Origin: JAZGAE01 sp036475545
Lineage (GTDB): Bacteria; Pseudomonadota; Alphaproteobacteria; DATDPM01
Length of the DNA: 5,112 nt
Direction: 5' to 3'
Assembly: GCA_036475545.1 (NCBI GenBank)
Contig: JAZGAE010000047.1
Coordinates: 1-5,112, forward strand
Shown here: piece after piece, positions 1 to 4,530 of the stretch
How positions within the stretch are numbered: position 1 is the stretch's first letter
Layout of the letters: the number at the start of each line of letters is the position of its first letter
Program-made: the position numbers and the translations under genes
The notes under the pieces: model-generated
The model's input: the letters and a program-made list of their open reading frames with translations, nothing else
Databases searched by the model: none
Told to the model about the DNA's origin: nothing

Positions 1-308
1 CCACGGTGGATCCCGAAGGCAACCGGCCGTTGGCGAAGAAAGCCTTGCGGCCGGGAACGCGGCCGGTCCGTGGAGTACGTCAGCGGCGAGAGCAGGACCG
101 GGGATGTCGGAAGGGCCCATGGCGCGGACGGTCAACGCCGCTGCAGGGCCTTCTTTCGGCAGGGCGTGGAATATCGCGACCGCTTCGCAAGCTCGCACAC
201 CGCAACGAAGCGCGCTACGCTATCTCCGACGCACAGGGTTACTATGGGGCGCTGGAAGCCTCACGGGCCGTACGGCGGCCGATTTTCTTTCAGGGGGGAG
301 GATAACCC
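1..308. other. Gene-poor leader region upstream of the GYD-domain gene
   Basis: No convincing gene lies here. Three overlapping plus-strand frames stay open, but their translations are Arg/Pro/Gly-rich and resemble no family I know, as expected from high-G+C DNA. On the minus strand a 40-codon frame starting at 120 runs off the left edge, and a second frame reads VPGRKAFFANGRLPSG near the edge. Neither has a clear start with a ribosome binding site, so a gene end lying mostly outside the window cannot be excluded. The region probably holds the promoter and untranslated leader of the downstream gene. TACTAT at 240-245 resembles a -10 box, but no acceptable -35 sits at the right distance. Confidence 0.5.
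293..302 (+). promoter_or_regulatory. Strong Shine-Dalgarno of the GYD-domain gene
   Basis: GGGGGGAGGA ends six bases before the ATG at 309. It is the best ribosome binding site in the window and fixes the start of the small downstream gene. It also argues that the gene is really translated despite its small size and the shadow frames around it. Confidence 0.85.
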
Positions 309-602
309 ATGTCGACCCACATCATTCTCGCGAACTATACCGATCAAGGGATCAGGAATATCAAGCAGTCGCCGAGCCGGCTGGATCTGGCGAAAGACAT
401 GATCAGGCAGCTCGGCGGGAACGTTAAGGACTTTTACCTGACCATGGGAGCCTACGACCTGGTCATGGTCGTCGACATCCCCAGCGACGAGATCGGCGCC
501 CAAATGTTGCTTGCTCTCGGTTCCCTTGGAAACATACGCACAACCACCGTCAGGGCGTTCACGGAGACGCAATTCCGGGAGATCGTACAAGCGCTTCCGT
601 GA
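309..602 (+). CDS. GYD-domain protein
   Basis: A 97-residue soluble protein that I assign to the GYD family, named after its conserved Gly-Tyr-Asp-type motif. What I see: an N-terminal strand running into YTDQGIRNIKQSP (10-22), a helix that includes LAKDMIRQLGG (27-37), a strand, then the signature G47-A48-Y49-D50 followed by the hydrophobic strand LVMVVDIP (51-58). A helix at about 60-73 and a final strand with RTTTVRAFTE follow. The length of just under 100 residues is typical. Family members are thought to adopt a small ferredoxin-like alpha/beta fold and often dimerise; no biochemical function is established, and none is claimed here. There is no signal peptide or membrane segment. The gene stands alone: the next plus-strand gene is over 500 bases away. 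Start choice is secure because of the strong ribosome binding site. Confidence 0.9.
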   Translation: MSTHIILANYTDQGIRNIKQSPSRLDLAKDMIRQLGGNVKDFYLTMGAYDLVMVVDIPSDEIGAQMLLALGSLGNIRTTTVRAFTETQFREIVQALP

Positions 603-609
603 CTGGGCG

Positions 610-628
610 GCCCCGGCTCGCGCGGGGC
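610..628 (+). terminator. Weak terminator-like hairpin after the GYD-domain gene
   Basis: A perfect 6-bp stem, GCCCCG (610-615) and CGGGGC (623-628), with a 7-base loop begins eight bases after the TGA of the GYD gene. No T-run follows, so it is not a canonical Rho-independent terminator. It could protect the 3' end or be chance in G+C-rich DNA. The position is its best support. Confidence 0.25.
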
Positions 629-837
629 GTTGCCTCGGCGAAGGGAAGGGTTGCACTTTCGGCGACATGCGGGACCGGCCGGCGTCGGGGCGGGACTCCC
701 GAGGTTCTGGCGCGAAGTGGCGGAACCGAGCCGCCAGATAGCATCTCCAGGCCCCTCCGCACGCCTCGCGACGCGGTTCAACCGGCCGGCCCCTAACCAT
801 GCTAAGTGGCTAACAAGAAGCACACAAGACGTTGGGA

Positions 838-867
838 AAACGCCCGACCCCACGCGGACCATCGGGC
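838..867 (-). terminator. Candidate Rho-independent terminator of tRNA-Leu
   Basis: Read on the minus strand, about 32 bases past the tRNA 3' end, GCCCGA (867-862) pairs with TCGGGC (847-842) around a 14-base loop. The second arm is followed by GTTTTCCC. The stem is short, the loop large and the T-run only four bases, so the call is tentative, but both position and orientation fit the end of the tRNA transcript. Confidence 0.4.
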
Positions 868-898
868 AGAGATAACGCCCATGAGCCGCCGAGAGTCT

Positions 899-985
899 TG
901 GTGCCCGCTGAGGGATTCGAACCCCCACTCCCCGAAGGGAAACGGATTTTAAGTCCGTTGCGTCTACCGGTTCCGCCAAGCGGGC
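899..985 (-). tRNA. tRNA-Leu (anticodon UAA)
   Basis: A complete class II tRNA read on the minus strand, 87 nt including an encoded CCA. The acceptor stem pairs GCCCGCT (985-979) with AGCGGGC (909-903), then discriminator A and CCA (901-899). The D arm has GCG/CGC around a loop containing GGTAGA. The anticodon arm is ACGGA-CTTAAAA-TCCGT, giving anticodon TAA. A long variable arm TCCC-TTCG-GGGA follows, as leucine tRNAs require, and then the T arm GGGGG-TTCGAAT-CCCTC. It decodes UUA (and UUG by wobble), a rare codon in such G+C-rich genomes. The gene stands alone on its strand, with a candidate promoter upstream and a candidate terminator downstream. No duplicated 3' end suggestive of an integrated element is visible. 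Confidence 0.98.
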
Positions 986-1009
986 GCGCAGCCAAGGACC
1001 GCGGCAAGA

Positions 1010-1039
1010 AGCCTAGCCCGCCCCGCAATCCGCGCGCAA
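1010..1039 (-). promoter_or_regulatory. Candidate promoter of tRNA-Leu
   Basis: On the minus strand, TTGCGC (1039-1034) is separated by 18 bp from TAGGCT (1015-1010). The -35 is preceded by C, giving CTTG, which I recall as typical of strong alphaproteobacterial rRNA and tRNA promoters. Transcription would start near 1003, leaving an approximately 18-nt leader before the mature tRNA 5' end at 985, a normal length. The -10 matches the consensus at only three positions, so this is moderate support. Confidence 0.4.
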
Positions 1040-1175
1040 GCGGTGTGCCCGGGCCGCCGCCGACCAAAGGATCAGGGGCCGCGCCGGTGCGGTGGATGCG
1101 CGTGCCCACATGAGGGCTCGCCCGCGGAGCCGGCGCGCGATACCCTTTCCCTTCCCAAGCGCACGGGACGGCCAC

Positions 1176-1817
1176 ATGGACGACGCGCCCAGCTTTGACA
1201 CCAGCTTCCGCGACGAGCTCGAGCGGCTGTTCCGCTGGCGTCGCGACGTGCGCCACTTCAGGCCCGATCCCATCGATGCGTCGGTGATCGAGGAGCTGGT
1301 CGGGCTCGCCTCGCTGGCGCCTTCGGTCGGCTACAGCCAGCCCTGGCGGTTCGTCACCGTGGACGAGCCCGAGCGCCGGCGGGCGGTGCGCGAGAACTTC
1401 GTGGCCCGCAGCCGCGACGCGCTCGAGACTTACGAGGGCGAGCGGGCCGGGCTCTACGCCTCGCTCAAGCTGGCCGGGCTGGATGACGCGCCGGTGCAGA
1501 TCGCCGTCTTCGTCGACGACGAGACCGAGACCGGGCACGGGCTGGGGCGCAAGACCATGCCCGAGACGCTCCCCTACTCCGTCGTCATGGCGGTCCACAC
1601 GCTGTGGCTCGCGGCCCGCGCCCAGGGCATCGGCGTGGGCTGGGTCTCGATTCTGGATCCCGAGGCCATCAAGGCCATCCTCGAGGTGCCGGAGACTTGG
1701 TCGCTGGTGGCGTACTTGTGCGTCGGCTATCCCGAAACGGAAGAGGACCAGCCGGAGCTGCTGCGCCGCGGCTGGGAGGAGACGGACGAGGCGGCGCGCG
1801 CCGTGCTCAAGAGATGA
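1176..1817 (+). CDS. bluB: 5,6-dimethylbenzimidazole synthase (BluB)
   Basis: A 213-residue flavin enzyme of the nitroreductase superfamily. BluB consumes reduced FMN and oxygen to make 5,6-dimethylbenzimidazole, the lower ligand of vitamin B12, in the cytosol. Visible motifs: RRDVRHF (22-28, FMN contact), LAPSVGYSQPWRFV (47-60), SLKLAGLDDAPVQIAVF (96-112), GRKTMPETLPYSVVMAVHTLWLAARAQ in two parts (124-140 and 141-150), and GIGVGWVSIL (151-160). Asp24 and Ser158 appear to correspond to the functionally important Asp32 and Ser167 of Sinorhizobium BluB (from memory). The length fits the family. The frame stays open upstream to an ATG at 1092, but those 28 residues are Arg/Pro-rich and non-conserved, so I choose the ATG at 1176, where family similarity begins; its ribosome binding site is weak (GGGACGG, 1165-1171). 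A small membrane gene follows nine bases later. No cobalamin riboswitch is recognisable upstream. A related nitroreductase is the only real alternative; the RRDVR and GVGWVSI motifs favour BluB. Confidence 0.93.
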   Translation: MDDAPSFDTSFRDELERLFRWRRDVRHFRPDPIDASVIEELVGLASLAPSVGYSQPWRFVTVDEPERRRAVRENFVARSRDALETYEGERAGLYASLKLAGLDDAPVQIAVFVDDETETGHGLGRKTMPETLPYSVVMAVHTLWLAARAQGIGVGWVSILDPEAIKAILEVPETWSLVAYLCVGYPETEEDQPELLRRGWEETDEAARAVLKR

Positions 1818-1821
1818 GGGG
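1816..1821 (+). promoter_or_regulatory. Ribosome binding site deciding the GTG start at 1827
   Basis: GAGGGG overlaps the last two bases of the bluB TGA and ends five bases before the GTG at 1827. It supports real translation of a small gene with a non-ATG start and suggests translational coupling to bluB. Confidence 0.6.
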
Positions 1822-1826
1822 CGCCG

Positions 1827-2003
1827 GTGGACTTCGAGACCACCACCCGGCTCATTTGGGTCGTCTACCTGCTGGGCTTCGCGCTGCTGGTGGCGCCGGC
1901 CGTTATTGCGGGCCACAAGACCGGTAAGACGTGGCTCCGGAACGGGGCGATCTGGCTGGCGATCGGCGCCGGGCTCATCGTGCTCTACCGACAGTTCGGG
2001 TGA
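1827..2003 (+). CDS. Small two-helix membrane protein downstream of bluB
   Basis: A 58-residue protein with a GTG start. It has two predicted membrane helices, about residues 9-29 (LIWVVYLLGFALLVAPAVIAG) in part and 41-54 (AIWLAIGAGLIVLY), joined by a short basic loop HKTGKTWLRN (30-39), which by the positive-inside rule would face the cytoplasm. That makes a hairpin with both ends outside the cytoplasm. The N terminus is acidic (DFE). Hydrophobic patterning, the ribosome binding site over the bluB stop codon and the nine-base gap make it a credible gene co-transcribed with bluB. I do not recognise a named family. The pattern (double helix, basic loop, ending LYRQFG) recalls the membrane anchor in front of alphaproteobacterial clan AA aspartic proteases, but no protease domain follows: the stop is at 2001 and the convergent gene ends at 2054. 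Function unknown. Confidence 0.7.
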   Translation: MDFETTTRLIWVVYLLGFALLVAPAVIAGHKTGKTWLRNGAIWLAIGAGLIVLYRQFG

Positions 2004-2053
2004 CGCAGCAAGGGAGCGTCGGACGCGCCGTGGTTCGATCGTGCGACCGGAAA

Positions 2054-2809
2054 CTACGCGCCGGGCTCGACCGGCTCCTCGCCGAGCTCGCGTATGAGCG
2101 CCCGTACCGCCTCGGCCGCCTCATCCAAGGGCCCCTCGTCGGTCCCGCGCAGAACCACGCTCACCCCCAACCGGCCCTGCTGAAAGAACGGGTAGCTGCC
2201 GATCTCGACCCCCGGCCGGCGGGCCTGCACGTCGGCGAGGCCCGACGCCAGCGCGCCCTCAGGCAAGAAGCACGAGAGCGTGCGCGACACGAGCGGCGCC
2301 CCGCCAACGAGCCGCCCTTTGATCCCATCGAACATCGCCTGCATGATGGCGGGCACGCCGGCCATGACGAACACGTTCTCGATCTGGAACCCCGGTGCCT
2401 GGCTCACCGGGTTGTCGATCAGCGTCGCGTCCACCGGCATGTCGGCCATGCGCAACCGCGCCTCGTTCAGGTCCTGCGATTCGTAACGTTCCCGGAGCCG
2501 GGCGACCGCCCCGGCGTTCCGCTCCAGGGCGAGCCCGAAGGCCGTGGCGATGGCTCGCGCCGTGATGTCGTCGTGGGTGGGGCCGATGCCGCCGGTGGTG
2601 AAGACGTAGGTGTAGGCCGCGCGACACTCGTTCACCGCGCGCACGATCTGCGCCTCCACGTCACCGACGACCCGCGCCTCCACGAGGCGGACGCCAATCT
2701 CGCCCAAGACGCCCGCCAGATAGGAGAGGTTCATGTCCGCGGTACGGCCCGAGAGGATCTCGTTGCCGATGATGACGACGGCTGCGGTGGGTTGCGGTGT
2801 CTCAGGCAT
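2054..2809 (-). CDS. CinA-like MoCF/molybdopterin-binding domain protein (competence/damage-inducible protein A family)
   Basis: A 251-residue cytosolic protein built on the MoaB/MogA-type fold found in the N-terminal half of CinA. Visible motifs: the opening strand with IIGNEILSGRTADMN (13-27), VVGD (47-50), the phosphate-binding signature TTGGIGPTHDD (71-81) with ITARAIA after it, NPVSQAPGFQIENVFVMAGVP in parts (133-153), and IGSYPFF (203-209) in the C-terminal CinA-type subdomain. It lacks the C-terminal nicotinamide-nucleotide amidase (PncC) domain of full CinA, which would need about 150 more residues. This stand-alone length is usual for the family. For this domain in other bacteria, ADP-ribose pyrophosphatase activity has been reported; molybdenum cofactor work is an older inference, and neither is proven here. 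It is convergent with the gene pair to its left and divergent from sfsA. The ribosome binding site is weak (CCCCTGGGG just before ATG). The stop is TAG. Confidence 0.9.
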   Translation of the reverse strand: MPETPQPTAAVVIIGNEILSGRTADMNLSYLAGVLGEIGVRLVEARVVGDVEAQIVRAVNECRAAYTYVFTTGGIGPTHDDITARAIATAFGLALERNAGAVARLRERYESQDLNEARLRMADMPVDATLIDNPVSQAPGFQIENVFVMAGVPAIMQAMFDGIKGRLVGGAPLVSRTLSCFLPEGALASGLADVQARRPGVEIGSYPFFQQGRLGVSVVLRGTDEGPLDEAAEAVRALIRELGEEPVEPGA

Positions 2810-2858
2810 GGCCCCAGGGGTGGTGCAGGCGGTCTCGTGCGCCAGGTCGCGCGGGCCG

Positions 2859-2887
2859 ATGTTAGCTCAGGGAAGCGCGCCGTTGAA
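2859..2887 (-). promoter_or_regulatory. Candidate promoter of the CinA-like gene
   Basis: On the minus strand TTCAAC (2887-2882) lies 17 bp before TAACAT (2864-2859), which matches the -10 consensus at four of six positions. The start would fall near 2852, leaving an untranslated leader of about 40 nt before the ATG at 2809. The -35 is poor (three of six). Confidence 0.35.
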
Positions 2888-2926
2888 AGCCGCGAAGGGT
2901 GCGGGCCCGCGCCAACGGTTGAAAGC
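2882..2926. repeat. Paired 9-bp direct repeat GTTGAAAGC in the divergent promoter region
   Basis: GTTGAAAGC occurs at 2882-2890 and again at 2918-2926, 36 bp apart start to start, in the 146-bp gap between two divergent genes. Each copy overlaps a candidate -35 box: the left copy for the minus-strand gene, the right copy for sfsA. It could be an operator pair or two similar -35 regions. Its presence is certain, its role is not. Confidence 0.4.
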
Positions 2927-2947
2927 AGGCCCGGCCAATCCTACCTT
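2919..2947 (+). promoter_or_regulatory. Candidate sfsA promoter, possibly giving a leaderless mRNA
   Basis: TTGAAA (2919-2924) is followed after 17 bp by TACCTT (2942-2947). The -35 matches the consensus at four positions and the -10 at three. A start about seven bases after the -10 would fall near 2954, essentially at the sfsA ATG (2956). This is consistent with the lack of any ribosome binding site in front of that ATG. Confidence 0.35.
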
Positions 2948-2955
2948 GCCCAGCG

Positions 2956-3681
2956 ATGAGATTTCCCGAGCCCCTCATCCACGGCCGTCTGGTGCGCCGC
3001 TACAAGAGGTTCCTGTGCGATGTCGAGGTCGACGGCGAGGTGGTGACCGCTCATTGCCCCAACCCCGGCTCCATGATGGGGCTTTTGGAGCCGGGATCGG
3101 AGGCGTGGCTGTCGCCGGCTCGCGACCCCGCGCGCAAGCTGCGCTATACCTGGGAGATGGTGCGGGCGGCGGGCGAGCTGGTGGGCATCAACACCGCGCG
3201 GACCAACGCGATCGTCGCCGAGGCATTGAGCCTGGGCCAGATTCCGGAGCTCGCGGGCTACCCTTCCCTGCGGCGCGAGGTGCGTTACGGCACGGCCTCG
3301 CGAATTGACCTGTTGTTGGAGGAGCCCGGAAAACCCAAATGTTACGTCGAGGTGAAGAACGTCACCCTCAAGCGCCACGGCGGCTCCGCCGAGTTTCCCG
3401 ACGCCGTGACGGCCCGCGGCGCGAAGCACCTGCGCGAGCTCATTGAGATGGCCGGCGCCGGCGCGCGGGCGGTGATGCTTTACCTGGTGCAGCGGCAGGA
3501 CTGCGAGAGCTTCCGACTGGCCGCCGACATCGACCCCGCTTACGCCGCCGGCTTCACACGCGCCCGCGCCGCCGGGGTCGAGGCCCTATGCTACGCTTGC
3601 AAAGTGAGCCCGCAGTCCATTGAATTGGACCGGCCCCTGGCCCTGGCGCTTGCGGGTGCTCGGGAGGAAGCGAGACCATGA
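2956..3681 (+). CDS. sfsA: Sugar fermentation stimulation protein homologue SfsA
   Basis: A 241-residue cytosolic protein, normal length for SfsA. The family combines an N-terminal OB-like DNA-binding part with a C-terminal PD-(D/E)XK-type nuclease-like fold. In E. coli, extra copies stimulate maltose use, hence the name, but the molecular role is unsettled. Visible motifs: LVRRYKRFL (12-20), HCPNPGSM (33-40), NTARTN (79-84), SRIDLLL (115-121), CYVEVKNVTL (129-138) and FPDAVTARGAKHL (147-159). Asp118, Glu132 and Lys134 form the expected nuclease-like active-site pattern. The ATG at 2956 is chosen because family similarity (FPEPLIHGRLVRRYKRFL) begins at once. No Shine-Dalgarno precedes it. The TGA at 3679-3681 overlaps an ATG (ATGA), linking it to the next gene through a three-codon mini-ORF. 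It is first in a plus-strand cluster with map and radC. Confidence 0.96.
   Translation: MRFPEPLIHGRLVRRYKRFLCDVEVDGEVVTAHCPNPGSMMGLLEPGSEAWLSPARDPARKLRYTWEMVRAAGELVGINTARTNAIVAEALSLGQIPELAGYPSLRREVRYGTASRIDLLLEEPGKPKCYVEVKNVTLKRHGGSAEFPDAVTARGAKHLRELIEMAGAGARAVMLYLVQRQDCESFRLAADIDPAYAAGFTRARAAGVEALCYACKVSPQSIELDRPLALALAGAREEARP
3662..3669 (+). promoter_or_regulatory. Shine-Dalgarno placed for the mini-ORF ahead of map
   Basis: GGGAGGAA ends eight bases before the ATG at 3678 (ideal) but 16 bases before the chosen map ATG at 3686 (too far). It lies inside the last codons of sfsA. It therefore appears to serve the mini-ORF or to recapture ribosomes leaving sfsA. Confidence 0.6.
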
Positions 3682-3689
3682 GCCCATGA
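3678..3689 (+). other. Three-codon mini-ORF (Met-Ser-Pro-stop) bridging sfsA and map
   Basis: ATG AGC CCA TGA. Its ATG overlaps the sfsA stop (ATGA at 3678-3681) and its TGA overlaps the map ATG (ATGA at 3686-3689). A good Shine-Dalgarno sits eight bases upstream. The layout is what a stop-and-restart coupling device would look like, but it may be chance. No peptide function is proposed. Confidence 0.4.
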
Positions 3690-4507
3690 ACCTGATGGAC
3701 GTGCCAGATCAGCCCAGGCCCGTGCGGGCAGTGGTCAAGATCCACGGGTCCGAGGATTTCGCGGGCATGCGCCGCGCAGGAAAGCTCGCGGCGGAGTTGC
3801 TGGACTTCATCACGCCCCACGTCGAGCCAGGCGTCGCCACCGGCGAACTGGACAGACTCTGCCACGACTTCATCATCGACCAGGGCGCGGTGGCGGCGCC
3901 CTTGAACTACCGGGGCTTTCCCAAGTCGATCTGCACCTCCATCAACCACGTGGTCTGCCACGGCATTCCCGGCGACAAGAAGCTGCGCGAAGGCGACATC
4001 ATGAACATCGACGTCACCGTGATCATCGACGGCTGGCACGGTGACACGAGCCGCATGTTCTACCTGGGCGAGGTAGGGGTCAAATCGCGCAAGCTCGTGG
4101 AGGTCACCTATCAAGCGATGATGCGGGGCATCGAGGCGGTCCGCCCGAGGGCGACCACGGGCGACGTCGGCCACGCCATCCAGAGCTTTGCGGAGGCCCA
4201 CCGGTACTCGGTGGTGCGCGACTTCTGCGGCCACGGCATCGGGCGGGTGTTCCACGACGCGCCCAGCATCCTCCACTACGGCGAGCCCGGAGAGGGCCTC
4301 GTCCTCAAGCCCGGCATGTTCTTCACCATCGAGCCGATGATCAACGCCGGCAAGTACGAGGTGAAGATCCTCTCCGACGGGTGGACGGCGGTCACCAAGG
4401 ACCGCTCGCTCTCGGCCCAGTTCGAGCACACCGTCGCCGTCACCGACGAGGGCCACGAGGTCTTCACCTTCTCGCCCGCCGGGCTGAGCGCCCCACCCTA
4501 TAGCTGA
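3686..4507 (+). CDS. map: Methionine aminopeptidase, type I
   Basis: A 273-residue cytosolic metalloenzyme that removes the initiator methionine from new proteins when the second residue is small; normally essential. All five metal ligands of the pita-bread fold are present: Asp109, Asp120, His183, Glu216 and Glu247, in the contexts NIDVTV, HGDTSRMF, CGHGIGR, FTIEPM and QFEHTV. The substrate-contacting His92 lies in VCHGIPGD. Every position equals the E. coli number plus 12. There is no N-terminal zinc-finger extension, only about 16 Pro/Arg-containing residues before the conserved VKIHGSEDFAGMRRAGKLAAE. The frame stays open to an ATG at 3620 inside sfsA, but that stretch is not conserved. 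I choose ATG 3686; ATG 3695 is the alternative. It overlaps the mini-ORF stop, follows sfsA by four bases, and precedes radC by 23 bases, so co-transcription is likely. Confidence 0.97.
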   Translation: MNLMDVPDQPRPVRAVVKIHGSEDFAGMRRAGKLAAELLDFITPHVEPGVATGELDRLCHDFIIDQGAVAAPLNYRGFPKSICTSINHVVCHGIPGDKKLREGDIMNIDVTVIIDGWHGDTSRMFYLGEVGVKSRKLVEVTYQAMMRGIEAVRPRATTGDVGHAIQSFAEAHRYSVVRDFCGHGIGRVFHDAPSILHYGEPGEGLVLKPGMFFTIEPMINAGKYEVKILSDGWTAVTKDRSLSAQFEHTVAVTDEGHEVFTFSPAGLSAPPYS

Positions 4508-4518
4508 CCCGCACGGAC

Positions 4519-4524
4519 GGGGAG
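4519..4524 (+). promoter_or_regulatory. Ribosome binding site deciding the radC GTG start
   Basis: GGGGAG ends six bases before the GTG at 4531. Spacing and sequence are good and support a GTG start for radC, a gene easily missed by ATG-only ORF calling. Confidence 0.7.
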
Positions 4525-4530
4525 CGGCCA

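Larger units (their letters stand above)
603..898. other. Intergenic region between the GYD-domain gene and tRNA-Leu
   Basis: No gene is supported in these 296 bases; open frames on both strands translate to low-complexity Arg/Pro/Gly-rich sequence. Three inverted repeats are visible. GCCCCG/CGGGGC (610-615 and 623-628, 7-base loop) lies just after the GYD stop codon. TGGCGG/CCGCCA (718-723 and 731-736, 7-base loop) is in the middle. GCCCGA/TCGGGC (842-847 and 862-867) lies downstream of the tRNA gene and is listed separately as a candidate terminator. Confidence 0.6.

Noticed and set aside
1..120. Possible start or end of a minus-strand gene at the left edge
   Set aside because: One frame has an ATG at 120 but non-natural-looking sequence; another looks more protein-like near the edge but has a stop close upstream and no credible start.
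718..736. Inverted repeat TGGCGG/CCGCCA, whose left part (718-728) also matches 11 bases of the tRNA-Leu D arm on the other strand (968-978)
   Set aside because: There is no T-run for a terminator, and an 11-base match in inverted orientation is too short to claim a tRNA remnant or attachment site.
1115..1131. Small hairpin GGCTC/GAGCC 44 bases before bluB
   Set aside because: Only five base pairs, easily expected by chance in this composition; no riboswitch-like context.
1092..1175. A 28-residue N-terminal extension of BluB from the ATG at 1092
   Set aside because: Arg/Pro-rich and not part of the family; similarity begins shortly after the ATG at 1176.
810..1916. A 368-codon open frame on the minus strand opposite bluB and running across the tRNA gene
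   Set aside because: It is antisense to a well-recognised bluB, crosses the tRNA, and its translation is Arg/Gly/Pro/His-rich with no family resemblance; long shadow frames are expected at this G+C content.
2004..2053. Possible bidirectional terminator between the convergent genes
   Set aside because: The CGATCG palindrome at 2036-2041 is too short and there is no T-run on either strand.
1931..2959. A 342-codon plus-strand frame opposite the CinA-like gene
   Set aside because: The minus strand carries clear CinA-family motifs such as TTGGIGPTHDD. The plus frame gives low-complexity, Arg/His-rich sequence and overlaps both neighbouring genes.
3554..4456. A 300-codon minus-strand frame opposite map
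   Set aside because: Antisense to map with all metal ligands intact; composition is typical of a shadow frame.
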